From positions 186,001 through 250,000 of the forward strand of contig JAHBBC010000013.1 of NCBI GenBank assembly GCA_019915015.1: a stretch of 64,000 bases of DNA, given 5' to 3'. Positions 1 through 11,220 of the stretch are shown here, piece after piece. The notes beneath the pieces were generated by a model that was given only the letters and a program-made list of their open reading frames with translations, was not told where the DNA came from and did no database searches. How positions within the stretch are numbered: position 1 is the stretch's first letter; the number at the start of each line of letters is the position of its first letter. Source of the stretch: Auriscalpium vulgare. Lineage: Eukaryota > Basidiomycota > Agaricomycetes > Russulales > Auriscalpiaceae. A program made the position numbers and the translations under genes.

Positions 1-781
1 TGATCTGCTTGCGCTGCAGAGGAAGCACGGCACGGACACGGTATGGCTGAGCCTGTCGCGGCGGGAGCTATGCGTGCGTGGCGACGAGGAGCTCTACGAG
101 CAAGTGCAGGAGCTCGTTCACCGCGTGCGGGACCGGCATTCGGCGGAGCGTTCGCAAGACCACTGCCCCGTATGTTTCGAGGAGCCCACCACGCCCACCA
201 CGCTGTACTGTGGCCACACCTACTGCAAGGCGTGCTTCTCTGGGTACCTGCTCTCGGCTGTCGACAACCGCTCGTTTCCGCTCAAGTGCCTCGGCGACGG
301 CGTCACATGCGCGGAATGCATCCCGATGCTCATCGCGCGCAACGTGCTCGCGCCCTCAGCCTTCCAGTCCGTCGCACAAGCAGCGTTCCAGGTCTACGTC
401 GACGCGCGCCCCGAAGAGTTCCACTTCTGCCCGACGACGGACTGCCCGCAGGTGTACCGCGCGGGGCCGCGCGACACGGCGCTCGCGTGCCCGTCGTGCC
501 TGACGCGTCTGTGCCCCCACTGCCATGTCGAGTACCACGAGGGCATCGCGTGCGCGGACCGCACGCACGGCGACGACGAGCTGTTCGCGCAGTGGGTCGG
601 CACGCACGACGTGAAGAAGTGCCCCGGGTGTCAGGCGCTGATCGAGCGCGCAGAGGGCTGCAATCATATGACATGTGCGCGCTGCAAGACGCATACGTGC
701 TGGGAGTGCCTCGAGACTTTCGAGCAGGGGCAAGGTATCTATGATCATATGCGAAATGTTCACGGAAGTATCGGGTTGTAA
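1..781 (+). CDS. RBR-type E3 ubiquitin ligase, C-terminal part (5' end outside window)
   Basis: The frame is open from base 2 with no convincing start, so this is the 3' end of a longer gene; it stops with TAA at 779-781. Three zinc modules occur in RBR order. RING1 starts CPVCFEEP and continues through CGHTYCKAC. The IBR region runs from FHFCPTTDCP to CPHCHVEYHEGIAC. RING2 contains KKCPGCQALI and EGCNHMTC, then CWEC. The Cys of GCNHM (codon 659-661) sits where the catalytic thioester Cys of HHARI and parkin lies, so the RING/HECT-hybrid mechanism is expected. The stretch before RING1 resembles the spacer preceding RING1 in fungal and plant DEAH11/12-like RBR proteins, but that link is only an impression. 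Family assignment is secure; substrate and full architecture are unknown. Confidence 0.9.
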   Translation, partial: DLLALQRKHGTDTVWLSLSRRELCVRGDEELYEQVQELVHRVRDRHSAERSQDHCPVCFEEPTTPTTLYCGHTYCKACFSGYLLSAVDNRSFPLKCLGDGVTCAECIPMLIARNVLAPSAFQSVAQAAFQVYVDARPEEFHFCPTTDCPQVYRAGPRDTALACPSCLTRLCPHCHVEYHEGIACADRTHGDDELFAQWVGTHDVKKCPGCQALIERAEGCNHMTCARCKTHTCWECLETFEQGQGIYDHMRNVHGSIGL

Positions 782-1302
782 GTTTTCTTCGTGATTCCAA
801 TCTATCTATTACTATTCGTTGTTTATGTACCCACCTCGATGTACGCACACGGTTGTCTACTGCTGAATTCAAATCATCTGATGTATGCATGACGGCTCCA
901 CCGCCCCCTCAATTCCCTTTATTCCGCAAATTCGATACATATAATGTTACAATATATTGAGGTTTGAGCGGACTGAATAGTCCGCCGACGGGCACATCAT
1001 GGAAGTCAGATAGGAAACACAGTTTGATGCATGTAATGTCACAAATTGAGATGAGCATGGCCGTGCAGATGAGTCAGGGGGGTCGTGAGAGTCGGGTCGA
1101 ATCGATGAGAGTGCGGATGCCAAAATCAGTAAGGGAAATCGAAGGGAAGGGTGAGGAAAGGAAGGAAGGGAAGATCGAAGGGTTGATAGATGAGTAGCGA
1201 GTCAAGATGTACTGGTACATATAGCGACGGTACCCCGCCCGCCTGTTCTAGATGCCTTCTAGATATACACATACGTGATGAACTGCCCAAACAGCCGTCA
1301 GT
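782..1302. other. Intergenic region between convergent genes
   Basis: This 520 bp stretch lies between the 3' ends of the RBR gene (+) and the low-complexity gene (-). It is relatively AT-rich at 820-960 and purine-rich on the + strand at 1040-1195. I see no credible coding exon or RNA gene. Confidence 0.5.
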
Positions 1303-3607
1303 CTATGTCAACAACAAAAGCCAAAGGGCACGCACCCTCTCATACGGCAGGAGCGGCGCCCGTCCATGGCGCGGCAAGCTCTCCGCAAGCTCTAGCCTAT
1401 TCGCCTCATACCTCAAAAACGCGCCCGTGTGGTCCCTGTACCCCTCCGTCGGCGACGGGTATCCCGCGAGCTCCGGTGGGTTCGCGCGCTCCTGCGGCGC
1501 ATACACGACGTACATATCCGGCGTGAGGAAGTCTCCGCGCTTGTTCCAGTACCCGTAGCGCACGCGCGCGCGGAATGTGCCCGCCGGCGGCGTCGCCTGC
1601 TGCGGCGGCGGCAGGGACGAGTGCGGCGCGACCGCGTACGACGACGTCGGCGGCGCGGGCAACGGGCCTGCGCGCGACGCGCGCCCCGCGGACGGCGGCG
1701 TGTAGTTCGGGCGGTACGACGTCGGCGGCGTGTACACGGGTGACGGGGGGTACTTCGGCGAGGGCGTGTAGGGGCCCGGCGCGATGGGCGACGGGCGCAC
1801 GCTCGCGCCGCGCGGACGGAACTGCGGCTGCCCTGGTGGCGAGCGTGACGGTGTGCGAGAGCGCGTGCGTGAGCGCGGGCGCGGCATCGAGCGCGAGGAG
1901 CGGTACGTCGAGCGCTCCCTTTGATGCTCCCTCTCCCGCTCGCGCCGCCGCCGCACGACCGCCTCCGACTCCGACTCTGAGCTCGACGACTCCGACTCCG
2001 TGTCTGGCGTGCGCGCGCGCGAGCGCGAGCCGAGGTCCCGTCGTGGCGTCACCGGTGAGGGGATGTATGCGTACTGCGGACGTGCGCTCTGCAGATGCGC
2101 GGCTTGCAGATGCGCGCTGCGCGGGTGTGAGAGTGTGGGCCCTGCGCCCGTGGTTGTGTCGTCACTGCCATCTGTTACCGTCGAGGACGACGACGACTCG
2201 GACGAGGGCACCTCCGGGACGACCGCGGGCAGTGCACCTACGAGCGGGCTCAAAATGCCCATATCATCGGGCTCTTCGGCGAAGTGGCTGAGATGCGCGA
2301 TGCTGTTCCCCGGGCCGCCCGCAGTCTCGCGCGACATGATAGGCGCAGGCGCAGAGTGCTGCCGTGCGAGCCCCGCGGCGTTCGACGCGTAGTTGCTCGT
2401 TGGCTGCGAGGGCGCGGGATGCGACTGCGCGCGGTCGGCGGAACGCGTGTTTGCCGATGCTGTGAGTGCGGGCGAGTAGATGCCGTTCTGCCGCGCCGAG
2501 GACGACGCGGATGCTGACGCGGACGCGGTGGAGGAGCCGTGGCGGTAGTGCAGCGGTGTGCGGATGATCGCGGGCGAGAAGGTCGTGCGCAGCTCTTTGA
2601 CCTCGGTGAAAGACTCGGGCTGGCGCGCGACCGGCGCAGGGAGCGTGTGCGCGCGCTGAATGGAGTTCGAGTTCTGCTGCTGCGCTTGTGATGAGGCAAA
2701 TGACTGCGGGTGGGTGGCATGCGCTTGTAGCTGTTGCCGCTGCGACGCCTGAACCTGCGGCTGCTGCGAGTACTGAGCGGGTGGGGGAAGCGTAGGAGGT
2801 GGCACGTGCTGTTGCTGCCCTTGCTGCTGATTCTGCCCGGGCACGCTGAAGTACGACATCGACGCAGGCGGGCGATACGGCTGACCCGGGATCTGGGGCG
2901 GCATACCGTTCGGTATGGGCGGCTGCTGCTGTTGGGACCGCGCATTTGCATCCGTGTTCGCATTCGTCTCGGGGTCAGCATCGAGCTCACGCGGAACCCA
3001 CGTCCACGGCGTGTGCGGCGGTGCATTGCCCACACCACGCGTGCGTTCGCCCTCGTTCGCATTCCTATCCAACGACAAATCAGCATCTTGCTTCGCTACT
3101 ACAAAAAACGACGCACCTGATCTCCATCCCCTCGAGCTTAAGCCCATTATCCGACAACTGCGTGTCCCAGTAGTTCTCCTCTGGGCGCTTCTGTGCGGGG
3201 TAGTAGTACTGAGCCGGGATGCCCCAGCCATGCGGGATATTCCATCCAACCATCGTCGGGTGCGCGACCGCGCCTGCCCCCGCGCCCGGCGGCCCCTGCG
3301 GTGCAGGAGCAGGTACAGGGGCGGACGCGGGCGCAGGGCCGTTATAGCGCCACTGGCCGTTCTGCCAGTGTTGTGGGTTCACGCCTGGCGGTGCGGGCGG
3401 CGGCGGAGGGTAGTACGGGTGCGGCGCGTGCTGCGCGGCCGCGGGCGCAGGCGCGGCCGGCTGACGGGGGTGCGCTGCGGTGTTCGGCACGACGGGGGCA
3501 CTCTGGGACTGGTGGGGCCGCTGCTGCTGCGCCTGCGCGCTGGGATAGCGGTTGTGAAGGTTCCATAGTCCGTGCGATTGTTGGGGCGGGGCGTGCGTCG
3601 GGTACAT
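1303..3607 (-). CDS. Low-complexity Pro/Gln/Ser/Arg-rich protein, unknown function
   Basis: Two exons, 3117-3607 and 1303-3064, are joined across a 52-bp intron (GTGCGT...TAG) that keeps the frame, giving about 750 aa. The first exon is rich in Pro, Ala and Gln. The middle is Gln/Ser-rich and then shows Ser-Glu runs and Arg-Ser dipeptides (for example RSRTRSRTPSRSP). The last ~80 residues look structured and conserved-type: GTFRARVRYGYWNKRGDFLT, then a segment rich in Tyr, Glu and Leu. There is no signal peptide and no enzyme motif. The RS-like block hints at RNA or nuclear association, but that is inference only. Codon use is strongly GC-ending like its neighbours. An open Pro-rich frame lies upstream on the same strand (3700-4070); I could not join it convincingly, so the start at 3607 may be internal. 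Confidence 0.7.
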
Positions 3608-5604
3608 TGGCGGGCATCCGCGGTGCAGCCGGACGGGGCGCTCTTATACCAGAGACGTGGGGGGCGACGGGGGCCTCGGCGGTGCGCGATCAGGTGAGAC
3701 GACTACGTGCCGTGCGGGGGCGTGTTGGCACGGAATGCGGTGCGATGGCGGAGGTACGTGGGTGAGTCGCCACCGCCGGGGGAGTCAGCGAGCACGGGGT
3801 ATTTGGGGACGTCGGGGACGACGCGGAGGGCGGGCGATGGGGGGAAGGTGGTGGGTGGATGCAAGACGGGAGTTGGTGCAGCTGCAGACACGGCCGTTGC
3901 CGCAGAGTCGAGCGCCTCGTTCTCAACGTGCGCTCCTATTGTACGACTCCCACCTGCTCTGCGGCCCCCTCTGCGCCCGCATCCGTCTGTGGGCGTCCTC
4001 CACGCTTCCGGAACACAGCGCGGGCCCAGCCGCTCGACGTCGTCCTCCACGTCGCCCACGCGAAGCATCGAGGCACAGCTGACCGCACTGCGTCACCTCT
4101 CGAACTATATTCGCACAACCCCTGCCCTACGTCCTGTCCTGCCGCTCAGTCGTCATCTGCGGAGGTCTGCTCTCGCCCCGGGCGCTGGGACATCGCGGAA
4201 CACCCTCGGATTCTCTGCCAGTCCAGAATAGACCTTCTCGGTGCGTGGAAACCTCTGCGGCCTTTGACACTGCGGCACTCTCCCGTCATACGACCTCTCG
4301 GGCTAGACACTCATGTGCGCTCGTCAAGCTGTGGCCCAGCAGGCGGGCCGCTGCTAATCCTGGGGTAATCTGGGGCCGTAGCGCCAATTCAATACCGCTC
4401 GCGGAAGCTCATGTTGTACGACATGGCGGCACCAAATCATAGTTCACAGGAATATGAAAGTCGGCACGAACGGCGCAGTCCAGCCGCCGAGCATCTTGTA
4501 CGTTCGTTCGAGTCTTCGTCGCCCCGGTCCGGCTGTTTGCCCGCCCTCGTGCTCTATATCCCCTCTCGATGCCCACGAGGGCGCAACGATAGGATATTCG
4601 CCCCGCTGCGCCGCACTCGAGATGAATGTGGTAAGATCAGCAACAAACGTCGGAGCCGCCCTGTCCTTAGCGATATCGGATCTTCTGGCCCACCGTTCTG
4701 CGGCCACGTGCAGGCGTGCTGGGCATTATACGCCTAAAACGTTCAGGAAACGCCTTGTAATCATCAGAACGACTTTCCGAGAATACAAGGGTGCGCCACG
4801 GGAACCACGAAAGCGCCCTGCGGTCGGAGGATAGGTCGAATGGAACACGTGTGAGAGGACGCCGTCGGTGGAGGACTGGAGTGTGGCGCACGTATATTTG
4901 ATATCATGATTTGCTTCAATTTGACAAGCACCGGCGCCGGCGCCGATGGCAACATGGCGCTGAGTACAGTCTATCATGCGGTTTTACCTGCCGCCACCAT
5001 TTCGAGGTGCATAGCCCACGCGTTGGCACTAGTGCTAAGTAGCAACTAAGCGCTGAGCGCTGAGACCTGGGCCTGCGAGCATGAGGCGGCCTCGTGTGAC
5101 GGTCGTGTCGGCCCTGCGCCACAGGTCCACAGCGCAAAACATCGCCTGTTACATGTTATATGTAGCGTGCGCCTCTTGAGCAGAACTTACCTTGACAATA
5201 ACAAGAGGCGCGCCATTCCATGGGCACCTTGTCAAGCAAAAGTCAGATTTCCCACGGTATCGTCTCGACACTTGTGCGATTCGAATTCATTTTCGGCTGC
5301 ACCTCCGTAGTTTGACCTTGTAGTTTCAGACGTTAGTCGCGGCCGGAGTATCCAGCCTAGCATATTGTGCGTATCGTCCTCGCATAATAATTCAGATACA
5401 TGTATTCTGCCCATATAGCGTCACGTCATAACATCCTCCCAACTCCGTACCACGCAAAGAACCTATATACACGAAGACGCCAACGCAAAAGCGAAAGCGT
5501 ATCAGAAAACGAAACATACGAAAGGCAACGCAATGCGTCAATCACTGCGCGAGTACACGAAAACAGAATGCGAAATGAAATACGAATAAAGAGTAAGCTG
5601 ACAA
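3608..5604. other. Two kilobases without a recognisable gene
   Basis: Several overlapping frames are open at 3650-4450 on both strands, as expected from GC-rich DNA, but none has recognisable domains or consistent splice structure. The minus-strand frame at 3703-4068 is Pro-rich and could be an unjoined upstream exon of the 1303-3607 gene. From 4740 to 5600 the sequence is more AT-balanced, has stops in all frames and looks like ordinary intergenic or 3' UTR DNA. Confidence 0.4.
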
Positions 5605-6939
5605 CTACCAGTTCCAGTCTTCGTCGTCATCGTCTGCGGGGAGCGGCGCTGGCGACGGATCCCTCGTGGGCCGCGCCACCGACGGCGCGAGCACCGCGCC
5701 GAGCCCGTCGCCCTCTTCCCCGCCCTCGTCCGCATCGAGCAGCGAGCCCAGCGCGGGCACCGGCACCGGCGCGAGCGCGGCGCGGATTGTCTGCGACACG
5801 TCCGCGAAGAGCACCGACGCGCGCTTCTGGGACTTCGCGACGGCGGGCACGCGCTGCAGCTCCGCGAGCGCCGCCCAGCCGAGCCCCTGCATCCCCATCC
5901 CCATCCCCATGCCGCCGAGCGCGACGGGCTGCGCGGGGGCGACGGGGCTGCGCTTCGCGGGGTCGTCGCGCGAGCGGCGGCGCAGCGCGCGCGCCTTCGC
6001 GTCGACGAACGCGACCGTCGGCGTCGCGCCGGTGTCGCGCACCATGGGCTCCTCGTGTGCGTGCTGGGGAGAGGAGGGCGATGCGATGCGCGCGTCGTCG
6101 GGCGAGGTGGAGCGCGGCGTGCCAACGGACGTCGATGCGGTGGAGATGGACGCGGATTGCGACTGGCGCGCGGCACGCTTGGCGAACGGAGAGGGGCGCG
6201 CGGCGAGGGAGGGAGAGTGCGCGTGCGCAGATGTCGGTGCCGGGGTGGTGTCCGGCGTGGGGTTGCCAGTCGCGGCGGCGAGCATGCGCATGCCGCCGAC
6301 GAAGCCGTCGACGACGGCTGCGGTTGTTGTCGATGTTGATGTTGACGAATTGCGTGCGGAAGAAGAGGCGGAGGCGGACTTGGCTGGTGCAGCGGCGGAG
6401 GCAGACGACGGAGGCGCAGTGACGCGCCCGAACTCGCGGTGCACGATGCGCTCCCATTTGAGCTTGAGGTCACGCAGCTCCGCCTCGTGCACGGCGAGCT
6501 GCGAGCGCAGGTCGAGGCAGCGCGACTCCTTCTGCGCGATGAACTGCAGCAGATCTGCGTGCCTGTGGGCGCCAGTCAGCACGCACAAAGTTTAGGTGAA
6601 TAAAACGCACTTCTCCGCAAGTGTGTGCACTGCGGGCTCCGCCGGCCGTTCTCTCGCCTCCTTCAAGCTCCCGGTGCGCCTCAGCGGCGATGACATGGAT
6701 GCGCTGCGGCCGGGTGCCCATGAGCGCGGGCTGTCGGGCGGGAGATAGGAGATGGACGTCTGGCGGCGCTGCGCGCGGGGCGCCGGTGAGGGTATGTTGG
6801 CGATCGAGGCGAGCGGGAGCGGGGCGCTGCCAAGCGCGGGGAGGTGCAGCGCGCGGGGCGCGGGGGTGCTGACGGTGAGTGCGGGGCGGGGCTTGGAGGT
6901 GCTTGCGGGGCCCGCCGCTGTTGAGGATGTCGTTGACAT
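5605..6939 (-). CDS. DUF4048-like fungal protein with coiled-coil segment
   Basis: Exons 6611-6939 and 5605-6562 are joined by a 48-bp intron (GTGCGT...CACAG) with matching phase, giving 428 aa. The N-terminus is Ser/Thr/Pro/Ala-rich and includes SPLRRTGSLKEARERP. It leads into a charged helical segment, HADLLQFIAQKESRCLDLRS onward to KWERIVHREFG, which reads as a short coiled coil. The remainder is disordered (Ser/Ala/Pro), with a Met-Gly run and an acidic C-terminus ending DDDDEDWNW. The combination resembles fungal proteins annotated DUF4048; that name is from memory of the family and moderately sure. There is no catalytic motif and no membrane segment. Confidence 0.7.
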
Positions 6940-7270
6940 TGTGGTGAAGGACAGTGCTGGGTATGTTTTTCAGCGGACGACTAGTATGTGGGCATACGAC
7001 TCTGTTGAAGGAGTGTGCTTGTTGGAACCGTAGAGATTGTGGGGAGAGGCAAGTTGTGAAGAGCGCTGGCGGCGGACATCAGCCACCGCTAGAGACCGAA
7101 GTCTCGACCGTCGCCAGGCGCAGCAGCATGCACGGTTACTCGCTGTTGTCCAGCGTGCTCCTTGAGAAGTTGTACAGCGAAACTCATGGCGCACAGGTTG
7201 GCGGAAGAATGCGCAGGAAAGTGTTTTATTCCGTCTACGAACAACCGCAAAATGCCCAGCACACGCCCCA

Positions 7271-7678
7271 CTAATGGCCGCCCCCCTCCTTCTCCGCCTC
7301 CTTGATGAAGTTCTTGATGCTGGTAGCCCTAAAAAGTCATTACCGTCCACAATAACCCGCGCACAAAGCACAAGCACGCACAAGTCCTCCTCCTCCCTGC
7401 ACACACACGCGGAACCTTCAGCACGCGACGAACGTAGAGAAAGTGGTGGACAGAACGCACTTGGAGCTCGACTCAAACTTCACTGACTCCTTGACCTGCT
7501 GGAGGTTCTTTGGGGCAGGCTCCTTGCTGCCACCGGACGCGGCGGCCAAAGAGATGCCTACGGTGCTGAGCAGCGTGCCGATGGCAAGGTACTCAGTCTT
7601 GATGGCGCGGCCGAGGATGGTGCTGCGTGTTGTGAGCTTCAGTGTGTCGCAAGACAGTCAAATGGCCTACTAGGACAT
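7271..7678 (-). CDS. ATP19: Mitochondrial F1Fo ATP synthase subunit k
   Basis: Three exons (7671-7678, 7461-7622, 7271-7319) give a 72-aa protein starting MSYTILGRAIKTEYLAIGTL and ending NFIKEAEKEGGGH. The pattern of a Tyr-x-x-x-Gly-Arg opening, an EYLAIGTL transmembrane start, a short hydrophobic helix and a charged tail matches fungal Atp19. This small Fo subunit sits in the inner membrane and supports ATP synthase dimer stability. The first coding exon is only 8 nt, and both introns (48 and 141 bp) have GT-AG ends with correct phase. The gene is too fragmented to appear as one open frame. Identity rests on motif and length, not on a database search. Confidence 0.8.
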
Positions 7679-8109
7679 GGTGAAGGAAAAGTGTACAAGT
7701 GCTGGGTAGCGCAAGAGGGTCGTGACGAGCGTGGTCGGCTGCATCCGGCTCAAATCGGTGACAGCCGAAGGTCGTTATCTACAACGGAGATTTTTATCTT
7801 CCACCTTTATCTTGTAGCTACTAGCTTGTAAGACGATGGCGCCATGCATCTTCCTCCTTCCCGTCATGAAGCTGGTCCCAAAATACTCGCAAGTTCAAGG
7901 TGCCATACACCAACCTACGCTCCTCCTTACCATTGGTTCCCCGGCATTGTTTTCGCGCTAAAAGTAACACTCCCAGTGAAGACGTGACCCGAACCCACGG
8001 GCTCCGAGTCCTGGTCGCCGCTCCCATCTGCTACCACCACCTGCTTGCGAAACTGCGCTCCTGATAGCAGGTTTGAACCACACGCGCCTCAGAGGGAACC
8101 GCGACGACG
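7679..8109. promoter_or_regulatory. Divergent promoter region between ATP19 and the S9 peptidase
   Basis: This 431 bp region separates the ATG of ATP19 (minus) from the ATG of the peptidase (plus) and must hold both promoters. It has no coding exon. I cannot assign individual factor sites. Confidence 0.5.
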
Positions 8110-10982
8110 ATGCAGCTTTACCTGCGATCATATCTGCTGTTTCTCGCCCTAGGCCTTGTTTCCAGCCAGCAACAAGCCGCATTCAGCACACCCAACCCTC
8201 TTGGAGATGGAAACTTTGCGTTGAAGACGGGAAACGACACGTTCACCCCGCAGGACCTCGTCGAACTCCCGCGCCCCGGGATCGGCACGGCCAACCGCCG
8301 CGGTGACCTCGTCCTCGTCCCCATATCCAAGTACACCTACGAAGACAACACGTAAGTCTCCTCCGCACGTTCAGCGCGCTCCATCGTGCCAATCTCCCAC
8401 AGCACGAACCACACGCTCGTCATAGAGTCGCTCACCATTCCCACCGAGCAAATTGTGATCCCTCTCCCGCGCAGCGCAGAGGCGTTGTGGCTTGACGACC
8501 GCAGCGTCGGGTACGTCCTCTCCGACCCCCCAGGTGACCACGCGGCCCTCTTCGTCGTTGTGCTCGTGTGGAAGGCCCCGCGCTATATCGCGCTGCCACC
8601 TGTGCGCGTCGGGACCTTCCCCACCGCGACCCCGGCGAACTTCCAGTACACGACCGCCGACACGACGCACGGCGTGCTCGTGTTCACCGACCACGTCTAC
8701 CCGGACGGCAACCTGAGCACCGTGTGGCAGCAGGACGAGGCATGGGCAGCGCGGCGCACGAGCGTGCGGGTGTACGAGGACGCGTACGAGCGATACTGGG
8801 ACGCGTGGCGCGGGCCAAAGCGGCAGTCGCTGTTCGGGGTCGCCCTGTGGAGGGACCGGGGCAGGGAACGGTGGCACCTGGGCGAGGATTACCTCAATGT
8901 GCTGAACGGCACCGGGCATGTGAGTCGTCCGTCTGTCGGATTTGCCAATCGGCTGAACACACGTAGCATCCGGGGGGCGTGTCTGGCGGGAAGAACGACT
9001 TCGCAGTGTCTGATCGTCATATTGTGTACACAACGCGGGTGCCGGGGCTGCAGGAGGCGTTGCACACGAAGCAAGACGTACGTTCCACTCATCGAACAGG
9101 CTACTCGCGTGGAACGGTCTGATCGACGCGCCTAGATATATATCGTTGGCTTCGATGGAGAGCCACCACGCCAGCTCACGTCTGGCAAACAGGCTGGGAC
9201 ACTCAACCCTGTGTTCAACCCTGAATTTGACAAGGTAGCGTGGTTGGAGACTGATGTCGACGGGAACTACGCATCGCAGTATGTCATATGATCATCTCCG
9301 ATGCCACTAGCTAAAATAAACGCCATCTGTAGCAGGAACATCGTCATATACGACTTGCGCAAGAATTTCCGATACACCCTTACCCAGTCGTGGGACCGCG
9401 ATCCGGAGTCCCTTGCGGTAATTTTCCAAAATATGCAGCAATGCAAGCCGAATACTCACGTTCGACCTGCCAGTTCTCCTCGGACTCTTCCATCCTCTAC
9501 TTCACGGCCGGCGACCACGCGCGCACCCTCGTCTTTGCCCTGCATGTCCCGCCCACGCCGTCGTCAAACGACACATACATAGACCTCCCGCCCTTCTACA
9601 CCACGCCGCAAGCCATCACCCACGCCGGCACGGCAACTGGCTTGCAATCGCTTCCAAACCTCGTCTATAACAGCACCCGCCTGTTGTTCATGACCGCGAC
9701 CCTTCAGAGCCCGAGCGATGTCATGCTCCTACACGATGTCAGGAGCGTGGACGGCAAAATTGCGGTTCACGGGGAGTCTCAGCGCGTGACGCGCTTTACG
9801 GAGCGCCTGTTGGAGGGGAAGGAGCTGGTACAGCCGGAGGACTTCTATTTTGAGGGGGCGCGCGCAAAGAGGGTGCATGGGATCCTGATGAAGCCGAAGG
9901 GCTGGAAGGAGGGGCAGAAGAAGAAGTATCCGGTGATGCTGGCCGTACATGGAGGTGCGTGCTGACGAGTGCAACTGGAAGGATGACCTGGCGTCTGAGC
10001 TCCGACTTTCCAGGCCCACAAGGCGTGTGGGATCACACATGGTCGTACAGATGGAACTTCAACGTCTTCGCTAACCAAGGATACTTCGTCGTCGGCATCA
10101 ACCCCACGGGGTCACTGACATTCGGCCAAGGCACGCAGTCGCACAATCTCTTCAACGTCCAGTCTTCTAAAATGCATCTACCCGCATAGACTTCAAGGAC
10201 GGGACAAGGCAGGACTGGGGCGGCAAGACCTTCGTCGACCTAGTGAATGGCTGGAAGTATGTTTTGGAAAAGCACCCGGAGATCGACGCGGACCGGGCGG
10301 TCGCAGCGGGCGCGAGCTTTGGCGGATACGCAATGAAGTACGAGCGCTCTCTTCCAACGGCCTCATAGAGGTTGCTGAAAGCGGGCTTTGCATAGCTGGA
10401 TCCAAGGCCATCCGGAGTACGGCTTCAACTTCAAAGCGCAGGTGTGCCACGACGGCATGTTCGACCTCGGGTACGCAGGCTACGCAATCGACGAGCTCAT
10501 GCTGGTGCGCCCACCTCCCACTCCCGGCCGTTCTCACTTCTGACGCACCGCACCGCGGCGCAGCTGCGCAACGATTACGGTCTGCCATGGGAAGCAGAGA
10601 CGAAGGCGCTCTTTGCAAAGCACAGCCCACACCAGTTCGTGGACAATTGGGCCACGCCGATGCTCGTGATCCACGGCAGCAAGGACTACCGCCTGCCCGA
10701 AACGGAGGGCCTGTCCGCGTTCCATGCACTGAAAATGTGAGCGGCCACGCGGAGTCTGTGACGGCCTGGCTGACTGGTCTACATAGGCGGGGAGTGCCGA
10801 CTCGACTATTGATCTTTCCGGATGAAGGGCATTTCGTGCAAGGGCCCGCGAACAGGTCAGCCTGCCTCACGAATTCCTCTTGAGTACAGCTGACAATTAC
10901 CGCCCAAAGTGTGGAATGGCATCACGAAGTCTTCAGGTGGTTTGAAAGGTATGCTGGACAGAAGGCGATAGAGGCCTCATAA
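8110..10982 (+). CDS. Secreted S9 prolyl-oligopeptidase-family peptidase (DPP V-like)
   Basis: Twelve exons separated by 47-60 bp introns can be threaded in phase: 8110-8351, 8403-8919, 8967-9077, 9136-9278, ~9333-9417, 9474-9954, 10014-10130, 10190-10337, 10396-10504, 10564-10736, 10787-10855, 10910-10982. The protein begins with a hydrophobic signal peptide ([19 protein letters not shown]) and has a WD-like propeller region, then an alpha/beta-hydrolase domain. The nucleophile Ser is in GASFGGYA, the Asp in HGSKDYRLP and the His in PDEGHF. Order and motifs fit fungal dipeptidyl-peptidase V, which removes dipeptides from peptide N-termini outside the cell. One intron (10131-10189) appears to use a GC donor. 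Acceptor choice at exon 5 is ambiguous by one codon. Confidence 0.88.
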
Positions 10983-11108
10983 CAGAACGATTGTCTTCTG
11001 TGCCCAAGGTCAGCCACGGAGACTAGATAGAGGCCTAGAGTTATAAGTGTGAGGTTTGCAGACAGTTCCGATCATGTGATGTATGCATGAAAGTCACCAT
11101 ATTGTCAT

Positions 11109-11180
11109 GGCCGCCTGGCGAAATGGCATCGCGTCTGACTACGAATCAGGAGATTGCAGGTTCGACCCCTGCGGTGGTCA
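11109..11180 (+). tRNA. tRNA-Arg (anticodon ACG)
   Basis: A full cloverleaf can be folded: acceptor GGCCGCC pairs with GGTGGTC, D stem GCGA/TCGC, anticodon stem TCTGA/TCAGG around loop CTACGAA, T stem GCAGG/CCTGC around TTCGACC, discriminator A. No intron is present. The anticodon ACG (read as ICG) decodes CGU, CGC and CGA. An identical copy lies in inverted orientation at 12389-12460. Confidence 0.95.
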
Positions 11181-11220
11181 CTATCGCGTTCCGCGTTGTC
11201 TGTACTTTTTTTCAATTTTC

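Noticed and set aside
43..744. Long open frame overlapping the RBR gene in another frame
   Set aside because: It is Arg/Pro/Ala-rich shadow coding of GC-rich DNA; the other frame has the full RING-IBR-RING signature.
3703..4231. Open Pro/Ser-rich frames on both strands near 4 kb
   Set aside because: No domain, no clean splice connection and both strands open together; kept only as a possible unjoined exon of the 1303-3607 gene.
11083..11220. Upstream in-frame extension of RRG7 through the tRNA
   Set aside because: The frame is open by chance across the tRNA gene; translation from the ATG at 11221 gives the expected protein.
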